From Acanthochlamys bracteata (taxonomy: Eukaryota; Streptophyta; Magnoliopsida; Pandanales; Velloziaceae): a DNA stretch of 64,000 nt. The notes beneath the pieces are model-generated. The model made no database searches. It saw only the letters and a list, made by a program, of their open reading frames with translations, and was not told the origin of the DNA. Shown here in pieces: positions 1-11,023 of this stretch; the first letter of the stretch is position 1; each line of letters opens with the position of its first letter. Location: NCBI GenBank assembly GCA_019914995.1, contig CM034133.1:186001-250000 (forward strand). The letters run 5' to 3'. The position numbers were made by a program, and so were the translations under genes.

Positions 1-156
1 GGAAGAAGTAGTGGTGGTAACAGGGAGCTGCTGTCTTTGTGTTGCAGGATTCAATTTTTGGGGAGTGTCGAAAGGAGTGATGACTCTAGGGAGGAAGGAG
101 AGCAGTGTGGGGTGAGTGATAGTGAAGGAAGAATGGGGATGATGGACATTGATTGA
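1..156 (+). other. Possible 3' end of a gene entering from the left
   Basis: Reading frame 1 is open from the window edge to a TGA at 154-156 and would encode about 51 residues. They are rich in Ser, Glu, Asp and Gly and end in an acidic tail (MGMMDID). This could be the last exon of a plus-strand gene whose body lies outside the window. I do not recognise the family. The complementary strand is also open over part of this stretch, so the call is weak. Confidence 0.25.
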
Positions 157-1327
157 GTTGAAGGTAGTAGTGAAGTTCCTATGATTCTTTCTTTGTGCTT
201 GTGGCCATCACTAGACAAGTTCACACATTTCCTTATATGTCCAAATTACGCTAAGATTTTTGTAGTAACTTTCACCTGAAATGTTTACTACCAGTAGCTA
301 ACTGGCTATCCAATTATAGCGAAAATTTTTGTTGGGAATAAAGGGCAAGATAGCGAGCAACGATTTCAGGCGACAAATCCATGAAGTATAGCAAAGAGGA
401 TAATAATAAAAAAAAGCCACCGCTGGGTAAAGCTCTACAAGAAAATAGAGACCAAAGGGATCAAGAATCAGTCATCCGATGTTAGCACGTTACAGATTCA
501 AGTCTTCAAAGAATTCAAGTTCAAAACTTTTACAGAGCTGTACTCCAGATCCAAATCAAGGACATATAGAAGATTGCTAGCATATCTTTTCAAAAAAACA
601 GATTAATGAAACAATCGAAGTAGAGACTTACAGGTTTCATGCAAATAAAAGTAGAGCAAAGTGAAATCGACCGAAGAATCAATCAATCCTAGATAACGCC
701 AGGTTCTGCAAGAAACAAACAGATTGGTCAGATGAAGATAATGTTTAAATGTTTAGCTACTTTCCATTTAATTGACAGAGACATTTTAACTATTCTGTTC
801 CAAGTCATAACAATCTTTTCTTCTTCTTCTTAAACAAACAAAAAAAAGAGCCATCAGTTGTTGTAATTCCTTCTCAATTACAAAGAAAATTCATGGGCAG
901 TTGCTTACTTAGAGATCACTGAAGAAGAAAACAACAAGATTCGAACTGAAACAAATTTTCGTAAAACATTAATTTTCTTGGGCCCAACAGCTTCTTCACA
1001 GTACCAATGGAGGCCCAGTTCGGCCAGATAACTTTTAATTAAGTTTGCAATACAAGTGCTCAAAACATTACGTATACAATGCCAGTCCTCTATTATATTC
1101 ATTATTCTTCTTTTCTTTCTTTCTTCGAAATTTGGAACTGTTATTACTTATTAGAACTCCTCAAAACGGCCCAACTCGGCCCAAACTTTGAAGCTTTTTG
1201 CAATAGAAATCCTGTAAAACTTACAGTCACAGTGCGAATCCACTATTTTATTGAATATCTTTTCAAGAAACCGCAACTACCAGAAGTCGGTGTTCGGGCT
1301 CTACTGCCGACCGCCGATCACGGTCCG
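157..1327. other. Spacer and presumed LIG4 promoter/5' leader
   Basis: No gene is supported here. The right part holds a cluster of GGCCCA/TGGGCC motifs described separately. On the minus strand there are isolated splice-like sites (a GTAAGT near 630, a TTTCTTGCAG near 705 and a GTAAGC near 908). They could belong to an antisense 5' leader, but no coding sequence confirms this. Confidence 0.4.
978..1183. promoter_or_regulatory. Cluster of site II (TGGGCC/GGCCCA) motifs upstream of LIG4
   Basis: A palindromic TTGGGCCCAA lies at 978-987. Further GGCCCA copies lie at 1012-1017, 1168-1173 and 1178-1183, all within 350 bp of the LIG4 start codon. In plants, site II elements are bound by TCP factors and are common upstream of replication, repair and ribosomal genes. 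The promoter role is inferred from motif and position. Confidence 0.5.
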
Positions 1328-4300
1328 ATGACGGACTCCACCATCCGATTCGGTTTACTGGTGAGCATGTTTGAAGCAATGGCGCGAGATCGATCAGCGG
1401 CGAAGAAGCGGAAACGGCTCAGAACGTTCCTCGACAGAGTCTACACTGCAGGAAGGAATCACTACTTCGCCGCAGTCCGGTTGGTTCTTCCGGCGTTGGA
1501 TCGAGAACGTGGGACATACGGGTTGAAGGAATCCGGTCTAGCTACTGCTCTCGTTGAAGCTCTCGGAATTTCGAAGGATTCTGATGATGCACGGAGGCTT
1601 ACTAATTGGCGAAAGGGTGGACCACGAGCTGGACCTAATGCTGGAAATTTCTCACTTGTTGCAGCGGAGGTTGGACTTTTTAGGTTTTGTTGGTGCTTGG
1701 TTGAGAAAAGATTGAATCTTTAGTATGAATTTGGAGAGAAATAGGTGATTGGTTCTTTGCGTTTCTGTGTTCGGTGGTGTTCAGGTGCTTCAGCGAAGAC
1801 AGGGGCTTGCGTCTGGTGGGTTGACGATTAAGGAAGTGAATGAAGCCTTGGATCAACTGGCAGCAAGAGAAGGCAGGTAAAGCATTCTGGAAACAGTTTC
1901 TGGTTGATTGTGAAGTTTCCACTGGTTGGTTCTTGTGATGTGAGCGTGGTAAGATAGGAATAGAAGCATGCAAGAACTAGTTTTTTTCAACTTGATATTA
2001 GTTTCTGGCATAACATAATATTTGCAGAAGTGAGAAAGCAGCTGTTCTTTCTGATTTTATTAAGAAAACGAATGCTCTGGAGATGAAATGGATTTTAATG
2101 ATAATTCTGAAAGGTATCATATTTCTGTCCTTTTCTTTCGCTATGACAGTTATATAACTGGTGTGTTCTAACTGGTAGTTCATCTTAACTTAGATCTGAA
2201 GCTGGGAATTAGTGAAAAGAGCATCTTTCATGAATTTCATCCAGATGCGGAAGACTTGTTCAATGTCACCTGTGACTTAAAATTGGTCTGTGAGAAGCTT
2301 AATGACAGAACTCAAAGACATAAAAGGCAGGTAGTGTCAGTCAATCAATAAATGTTTTTCTTTAATATCTCTGAGGACTTCCAGACATGCACATAAAAAT
2401 CCCCAATAATGAAAAGCTTAGTAAATCTACTGATTTATAAAGCTTCTAAAGTAACTTTTTTATAAATTGACCGTAATCTTTATTCTTATGCTGTATTTCT
2501 AGGAACCAACTCCTACAAAGAAGATTTGTAATTATTGGATTGAATTTTTACTGTTGGACACAGTCATGAGGCTACTGGGATTGCATTATTGATAATTATC
2601 AATTCAAGCATTGATGTGAATTTTATTGTTGTGCCAGGATATTGAAGTTGGAAAACCTGTTAGGCCTCAGCTAGCTATGAGAGTCAGTGATGCTGCTGCT
2701 GCTTGGAAAAAAGTAAGACTGATGTTTTTTAATAGAACTGCACTTTCTCTTAACTTGTTTATTTGAAATTTCCTTATTCCTGACTAGGTCTCGCCAATAT
2801 CCATACACTCTACATTTTATGTTCTCTTTTCCTACTTACTGTACCATTTTCCATCGTTCCCGTCCTCTCTAGCTGCATGGGAAGCAGGTTGTCGTTGAAT
2901 GCAAATTTGATGGCGACCGCATCCAAATTCACAAGAATGGAACAGATATACACTTCTTCTCACGGTAATTAATGTCGGTTTTATAATACTTTTTGTTTCA
3001 GATATCTTAATCTTCATTCGTGCCGATTTCCATCCCATAAGTAATTTCCTGGCTCAATAAGTGAGCTGTCTCTTTGATACCCTGTTATGAGAAAAATAAT
3101 GATTAGTATCATGCTTGTAAATGGGTTAATAAAGTCATTTTAGCTGTATCTTATTAAATACTGTGCATACTGACTTGTATTGTTGACAATATTTTGTCTT
3201 TATTATACAACTGTGTTGAGATTGTTTGATCCTTTGCTTGCTTATCCTTCGTGCAGTAATTTTCATGACCACTCTGAATATCTGTATGGCATGTCTGAAG
3301 TCATCCTGCAAAACATTCTGGTTGATAGGTAATTACCTTTCATTGGTAGGCTTAAGGAGATGTAGACTTGAGTCAAGTTCCTTGGTGTGTTTTTCTTCTT
3401 TCTTTTCTTTTTTTTTTTTTTTAAATTTATGTTTTAATGGTGATGTGCCATAGAGCAGATTACTTGATGGTCTGGTTGTATTGTACCTTTCCTCGTATTC
3501 AAATATCATGCACTATCAGATTGCCCTTTCTTACTTGTTCAGTTTCTTCTTTTGTGTTATCAATTATTGTGATTCAGGTGTATACTGGATGGGGAAATGT
3601 TAGTCTGGGATACCTCTGCTGGTCGATTTGCTGAATTTGGCTCAAACCAAGAAATAGGTCAAAGAACTGTAGAATTGTTTTACTTAAATCTTCTAATTCC
3701 TCCCAATGTTTAGTGTCGTGGATGTCTAATAATGTCTCCATGTTGTGGCAGCGAAGGCAGCGAAGGAAGGATTAGAGAGTGATTGCCAGGTTTCACACTG
3801 AAACTAATTTATGCTTGTTCCTGCTGTGAAAATATCATATTCATTCTGATATAACTGCTAGTTAAAACTTCTCCTTTGCCTTTCCATTATTTGCAGCTAT
3901 GCTGTATCCTTTGATTCTTCCTAATTTATGGATGCTATTTAAATGTAAGTTGCATGATTATTAAAGCAAATTGGAAAAATTCTATGCATTTTGCAATTTG
4001 AATGCTGGGGCATGGTTTTCTTTTTTCTTAACATTATTCCAGATGTTGTCTTTGACATCCTCTACACTGGAGATACTAGTGTAATTCATCAAAGCTTGAC
4101 AGAACGACATGACCTTTTACGCAAAGTTGTAAAGCCAATAAAAGGCCGGTTAGAAATTTTGCTTCCACATGGTGGTTTGAATGATTATCGAATGCCAGGT
4201 ATACAATGGAAAGTGGGTAGATTTAGTTTGCATGCAGTTAGTGGAACTCGCTCTTTGGTTATTGTGCTTCCAAAATAAGCTGTACATGACCTCCTATAAT

Positions 4301-7300
4301 TTGTAAACAGGAATCAAAATTTAACTGTTAGTATAATCTTATAGTGTAATCAGTTTGTATTTGCGTTGTTTTATCCATCCTTTGCTAGTTCGTAGTAAGG
4401 AAGATATAGGGCTTTCCTTCCTCTCACCTTTTATGAGAATTGAGCTGATTTTTATCTGTTCTTATTGCCTTACAGTAATACAAATTAACATATGAATTCT
4501 TTTCGGCGATAAAGATTCTTATAAAACGCGGTTTTATACTGGTGGGTCCTTCAGGTGAGCCATGCTGGTCGATTATTGCTTACACTCAGGAAGATGTTGA
4601 AAGGTTCTTCAAGATGACCATTGAAAATAGGTAAAAGCAATTATCTGAATAGCATCTCTTTCGAAACAACTAGTGCATTAACAAAGTATCTCTCAGCTAA
4701 TCTTGTTTATATCTTCTTAGAGATGAGGGGATTGTATTGAAAGACCTTGGTTCAAAATGGGAACCCAGTGACAGGAGCGGGAAATGGTTAAAGTTGAAGC
4801 CTGATTATATACACGCTGGTTCTGATTTGGATGGCCTCATTATAGGTCTGACCCTTTGTTATGATTTAAGTCATGTTATTTCCTCTTGAATATTCATCAA
4901 TGAAACCAAGTTATTTTATATTAAAATTCATATAGGAGGATATTTTGGCTCTGGACGGCGTGGAGGAGAGGTTGGCATTTATGTTGTTTGTTTGAAGTGA
5001 TTGTATCTTAGTGTTACTTTACAATAGACAGTTGCATGTTGACAATATTGAATCAAAAGATTCAGCAGATTGTTTTTCTTTCCATATTTGGTGATCGCAG
5101 GTAGCGCAGTTTTTATTGGGTCTAGCTGAGCGTTCTGATCCTGATACTTACCCTAAGCGGTTAGTGTTAATGAAGTTCAAAATACACCTTCCTACCAGCA
5201 TATGACTTTTTACATGATCCCCTATATGTTGAGCACGTGTCATCGTGCACTTGTTATACAACTGTAGGTTCTTTTCCTTTTGTCGAGTGGGTACTGGACT
5301 TTCTGATGAGGAACTTGATGCTCTTATCACTAGATTGAGGCCCTACTTCAGGTACCATCTTACTGTATGTTTATAAGGCCATTCTTAATCCAGGCATATT
5401 TTTTCTGTTCACTTGGGTTTACAATTACTGAGTTCAGCGAGGTCCTTTCGCGCTCGTTATGCATGGTAAAAGGTTGTGGTATTTTTTTTTTTTGGCACAT
5501 TAGTTGAGCCAAATGTATGTTTCTGAAGCTTTAAACGTGATACTGGTCAGTCTATCTGCTAAACTTCACCGATATTTCTACAGAAAGTATGAAAATCCTA
5601 AAAAGGTGCCATGCTTTTATGAAGTAACAAATAACTCAAAGGAAAGACCAGATGTTTGGATTGAAAGCCCTGACAAGTGAGCTATTCTTATATCTATCTT
5701 CTAGTGGAAAGAACTTTGGCAGGTTAAGAGGAACTTATGCCAGTTCTTTTGATGTACAGATCTGTTATACTTTCAATAACAAGTGACATTCGAACCATAA
5801 AATCCGAGGTAATTATATATTTTCTGTTAACCTCTTAAATGTTTTGGAAATAGGAATGCATGAATATATACACAAACATTCATCACATATGTGGGTCACC
5901 AATTTTTATGTTTTTTCTTCTCCAGGTATTTGCTGCGCCATACAGCTTGAGATTTCCACGCATTCAACGAGTGAGATATGACAAGCCTTGGCATGAATGC
6001 ATTGATTTGCAGTGTATGCACTGTTTGGTGTTTGACGAAGCTTTTAACTCTTTCTTTTTTTAATAATATTTTAAAAAGTTTTTGTTTCTTAGCATTCATA
6101 TATAAAAAACTTGAGCACATTTTGGAACTTTTTGACATTCAGCATTTGTTGAGTTGGTGCATTCGAGCAATGGGAATATGCATAAGGGCCCAGATCATGG
6201 AGACCTGCAAGATCACAGTTCCAAACGTGTAAAGTCAGGAAAGAAAAGTGCTCATAAAACTGTTTCAGTTGTCCCAACACATTTCATGCAGACAGACATC
6301 TCAGGCGTGAAGGAGGAATCATTGATATTTGCAAATTTGATGTTTTGTATCCTCTGTAAAGTTCTTGTTTCCTTTGTAAGATTTCGTTGCAATCACTTCT
6401 CTACAAAATGGTGGATCAAGGATTCCTTAGTGTTATAGATTTTATCAATACTCCTCCATCCTACCCTACTGATTATTTTCACAAACTTGTGGTGGAGAAT
6501 GGTGGAGCCTTTTCAATGAATCTCAACGACTCGGTCACTCATTGTATTGCTGCTGCGGAAAAAGGTGATATGCGTTTCCACATGATGTATCGGCATATTT
6601 TAGGAAACAAACCTCATGTTGCTTGTTTCAGGAATCAAGTATCAAGCAGCTAAGCGTCACGGAGATATCATTCACTATGCATGGGTGTTGGATTGCTGTA
6701 AACAAAAACGTTTGGTGCACCTACAGCCCAAGTTTGTTTTTGCTAGCACCGTCTGAATTGTTTCTTTTAGCCTTCACTTACATTTTCGGCACTTATGATG
6801 CTCTTGTTTCTTGAAGGTACTTCCTGTTTCTGGCAGATTCTTCAAAGATGAAATTTAAGGACGAGATTGATGAGTTTTCTGATTACTACTACTGGGATCT
6901 CGATGTTACTGACCTTAAGCAGGTGCTAACCTTTGTGCAATTCTATTTTAAATGGGTTAAGCATTGTGATCTTGATTATACATTAGTTATCTTTGTTCAG
7001 GGTTGCTGAGATTTATGCCTGCAATTTTTGTATGGATCAACATATATACACCCTGCGGTACTTTAGAGAAGACTGGTTGTGTTTAGACATTGTTTTAATC
7101 GGTCGCTGCACTCTCATTATTCACACACATCACATGTTACTATTTGGGTATTTGGTGCATATGCATGAAACCTTCTTCATAGGTCAAAACCATAGTATGT
7201 TTATTTCTGGGTTTAACTCAATGTCTAACATTGTCATGCATTTCATGCCGCTTGTTTCTGACATATGTAATCCTAGGAACTTCTGTAAATTGCTTAAACT

Positions 7301-9194
7301 TGATCAATAAGTCTTACAACCTGATCCCTTAAGGGGCTTTTCTTTAGTTATTCAAAATTTCTTTTTCAGATATTTGACAAGATGAGTGGGTCTAATGACC
7401 TTCGTACTGTCAAGCATTATGAGAAGAAGTATTGCCCTCTTGAATCCTTATGCTTGTTTAGGGGTTGTTGTGTATATCTTTATGAAGCAAAACTTCCAGC
7501 GTAAGTTGTATTTGTTTATATGAAGACTTTTCTTTTTGAGTTCATGTTATAGGCGTAACATTTTTCTTGAGAAACAGGATATGGGGAGTCTTATCAGAAA
7601 TTGCTTTGAGGAGGATGAGTCTCGAAATAAATATGCGTGGAGGTGAAGTCACCAAGGATCTCTCGCATGCTACTCATTTGTTGGCCTATTCACCTTATGA
7701 AACCCCTAAGTTTGAAGAGGTATATAACAGGTAATTATTCATGCAAATAGGTATTTGCCTCCTAAGTATGCATGATGTATGTCTGTCTTCTCAAGATACT
7801 TGGAGAGGTGTGATTCATGAGTATCAAAATGATCAGTAAGAGCTCTGTTGATGTATTGTTATATCATATTAAAGTAAGGACTGTTGGACCCTATTTAACT
7901 AGGGAATGTGGTTGGAGTTCGTTTCATCTATTCTTGTCTCTCCCATTTTGGTTGTGTAGTTTTCCGCCATTGGAGAAACACTTGCTTTATTACACGAAGC
8001 TGCGTGTTGTGAAACACCAGTGGTTGGAGGAATCTATCGAAAAAGGGCAGAAGTTGCTAGAAGACGACTATAATTTGAAACCGGATGACCTGGAGGAATT
8101 CAAGGTTGAGGAAAGGTGATTACTGAATGCTAATTGACTAAATTCAATATGCTAATATGGTCTTTTCAGGGGCTATGGATTACCTGTCATGTTCTTTCAG
8201 TGGTTCGAACGCTCCTACTTTGAATATGTCATGCATTTATCTGTTCCTTATACGCAGGATTATGTCCTGCCAAACTTCGTTGCTCTTATGTTCATTTTAC
8301 CCTCTTAGCAGACAGGATTTGGATTCACCAGTCAGGACAATTAAGAAAGAAGAGCAATCAGGACCGTCCAAGCTAGATACACAGAAGAAAAGTAGGACAT
8401 TGCAAGCTAGCACCAGGAGAGGAAGAACTGCTGTGAAACCTGCTCGAAGAACACGAGCAAGGATCGGAAACCGTCCTGCCAAACTAGAAGCAGATATATC
8501 AGAAAATGATCACTCTGGTGAATATGACAACCAGGAACCAGCTAAATCGAGTGAAGAATTGCTCGAGTCAAGCAAAAAGCTCCCATCACCTGGGCCTGAA
8601 ACAAAGAAAAGAAGAGGTAGGCCAGTCCGTATGAGTGCAAACAGAGGAAGAACTGCTGCAAAACCTGCTGGAAGAACACAAAAGCGAATTGGAAAGCGGC
8701 TTGCCAAAATAGATATTAATGAATCAGAAAGCAATGACTCTTCTAATGTATCTTGCAAGCAAGAAGTCCCAAAACAAAGCGTGGAATATCATGATCACAT
8801 GCACATCGATGACCATGGAAATGATTACGAAGGACCTGAGCTCATTAAAGATACAACTAATCAAGAAGGATCCAGCACTTCCATGCCAACTATAACTACC
8901 AAATGTGAAGGTTCATCTGGTTATCTTAGTAATGAGGGCAGTGCAGTACAAGCCATAGAAAGAGAGAAGAGATTGGGAGAGAAGATGGAGATGATTGATC
9001 CACTTCAAGCAATGCTGCTAGATATGATACCAAGTCTCAGCCAAAATGCAAACAAAGGCAAGGTGGAGACTGCAACAACTTCAGCGCTTCAATTTCAAGA
9101 TGAGAAGGAGCAGCAGGATCCAGACCCAGAGCCCATGAAGAAGAAGAAAGTAAGCTACAAAAACGTCGCAGATGAGTTGCTCAAAGATTGGTAG
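1328..9194 (+). CDS. LIG4: DNA ligase 4 (ATP-dependent, non-homologous end joining)
   Basis: Seals double-strand breaks with XRCC4 in the nucleus. Twenty-seven exons give 1,215 aa (Arabidopsis about 1,219): 1328-1669, 1785-1876, 2028-2113, 2194-2330, 2638-2712, 2873-2964, 3257-3328, 3578-3657, 3752-3789, 3897-3903, 4043-4198, 4555-4630, 4721-4845, 4936-4970, 5101-5159, 5268-5351, 5584-5676, 5760-5808, 5926-6013, 6143-6346, 6439-6564, 6632-6731, 6817-6922, 7370-7500, 7578-7730, 7960-8115, 8309-9194. Order: N-terminal DNA-binding domain (1 to ~240), nucleotidyltransferase with catalytic Lys255 in KFDGD, OB fold with WLKLKPDY, BRCT1 (~655-745), linker expected to bind XRCC4, BRCT2 (~800-905), then a basic plant-type tail ending VADELLKDW. 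The start is chosen because MTDSTIRFG matches the plant family N-terminus; the frame stays open upstream to 1079, but that stretch does not look like ligase. Exon 10 is only 7 nt. Very sure of identity; individual exon edges are by eye. Confidence 0.95.
3897..3903 (+). other. LIG4: 7-nt microexon of LIG4 (exon 10)
   Basis: Seven bases flanked by TTTGCAG and GTATCC join exon 9 (ending in phase 0) to exon 11 (starting in phase 1). Together they restore the conserved LCYVVFDILY strand of the nucleotidyltransferase domain. Leaving it out shifts the frame. The upstream intron has a pyrimidine-rich 3' end. Confidence 0.85.
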
Positions 9195-9749
9195 ATGCCA
9201 CTCCGTATGCGTATGTATCATATGAGCTCTGTATGTATATGTCAAATGACATGTAAAAACCATCCATGTAAATGTTGTAATGGAGCAATTTCTAAGAGCT
9301 TGTAAAGGGGTGGGTTTGTAATACAAGTTCAAATAGTTGCTTGGTTTTGGGGTTTTACTGTAAGCGACTCCTTCCAAGTTTAGTGATAACCATATAAATG
9401 GTTCTACTTGAATTGATGCTCATCATGCGTGTGGATTTACATAAAAAAACATGAATATTTCTCCTTGATTAAGTAGACTTATATAATCAAAGATCAGATC
9501 AGCTGATAGTGTTGATGACTTGTGAAATTTTTTATGCTAATTATCTGCGTTTAGTGGAATATTGGTGATCTTCCAGCTTGGATTAGTTTTCTATTTACGT
9601 AATGTACTGTAATTTGTCTATTTATTTAAAATAAATACGTCTAGCTCATTATATTGAAATCTGCCAACAAGAAATAAAAAAACACACATACTCAAACATC
9701 ATGAACAAGAACACAAATTCCGACTCCCGGATCTGGGTACAAGCATTTT
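9195..9749. other. LIG4 3' region and spacer
   Basis: AT-rich sequence holding the presumed LIG4 3' UTR. No further gene is seen. Confidence 0.4.
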
Positions 9750-10360
9750 TTAAATTATGAACAGATCCGGGAGTCAGAATGTGATCACCATTCAAGATGC
9801 ATACCTGATCTGGAGGCTAATGAAGAAGTTACCAATAAACATATTTGATAAAATACAGCATATGATCAAAGCATTCAGATTCAGGTCAGACATCAAGCAT
9901 CTGTCCGATCCGCGCATTATCAGTATAATTTGCCAGCTGAAACAAATGCTATGGACACTCATGGAGAAACTGAAGCTGCAAATATATTTGGTTGGATGCA
10001 AATTTCATAAAAGGGATCATGAATGCAGAACAAAAGGCATAGGAGCAAGAGCGGCCATCTAAGCCACCAGCTAACCTTGCAGTAGTACTGGAGCAACTTA
10101 AAGAGAGCTTTCAAAATATTCACTCTGCATTATTGCAAACTAAGGAGCTCAGATTGCTAAATGTACAAATGGAACAGATCAGAAATGCAGTATGTCAGAC
10201 AGCTCCAACTGCAGCAAAGTCGCCCGCTCGAGAGTCAGCTCCCACTGCAGTAGAAGGAACTACTCCAGAGGTCAATCTTGATGAAGAACAATATGAATCT
10301 TGTCATCATAAAAGACGTACAACATTTGTTATCCATTCATCTTCACTCGTTTAAATTCAT
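9750..10360 (+). mobile_element. Possible fossil of a plant retroelement-associated ORF
   Basis: The translated stretch has a pattern like the 'putative plant transposon protein' region carried by some plant retroelements (a short 'PIN' helix followed by an 'LSDPRIISIICQL' segment), then a Gln/Leu-rich, coiled-coil-like part. It looks broken, with at least a few disruptions. I see no terminal repeats, so its edges and family are uncertain. It could also be a decayed host gene. Confidence 0.3.
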
Positions 10361-11023
10361 CCAAATATGCCAAACATAGGCTGATGTTTCAAATGCTTAC
10401 ACTGGAATCAGCAAAACTGATCCACAGAGGTAGTGGAAGAGATGAACAAAGATCATACGACTGTAATAGAATATCAGGTGTACTAGCCCTTGGACATAGC
10501 CTGTTTGCACCCTAAGTATTATTATACAGGTTTCTATAGTTCAAAAAGATAACATCTTTTTGTATGAAAATGATTTCTTATTCAGTGGAGGTTAGGCAGG
10601 TTGAACTTTTGCAGAATCTTAAAGTTTCATATTTGGAAGAATAGGCTTATACGTGCAAGGCAAGAATGAATTCTTATTTACACATTTCTGTGGAGTTTCA
10701 ATTATGCAAATAGACAATTCATGCAAAGGGCTGCAGAGTTTCAATGACATCAAACATCCGAAGCAACTTCAATTTCGAAGCAAAGGGGCTGTACAGGTAT
10801 TAGATTATTAAATAGATTTTCTTCATCACTTTTGTGTGCAATATAAGCCAGCAACGCAAAATGCTATCAACATTTCCAGTTCAGCTATAATATTATCATA
10901 CGTGATAATTGAAGAACAAGCCTGCACTAATTTGCTTGAAAATGCAAATACAAAGGGGAAGACAAGGTAGCAAAACAAATTCTTTTCGAGACGCTCGAGT
11001 GAATGGCTTTTAGGCCTTTGAGT
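10361..11023. other. Spacer, downstream of the PRCC gene
   Basis: AT-rich. Probably contains the 3' UTR of the minus-strand PRCC-domain gene to its right. Nothing else is recognised. Confidence 0.4.
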
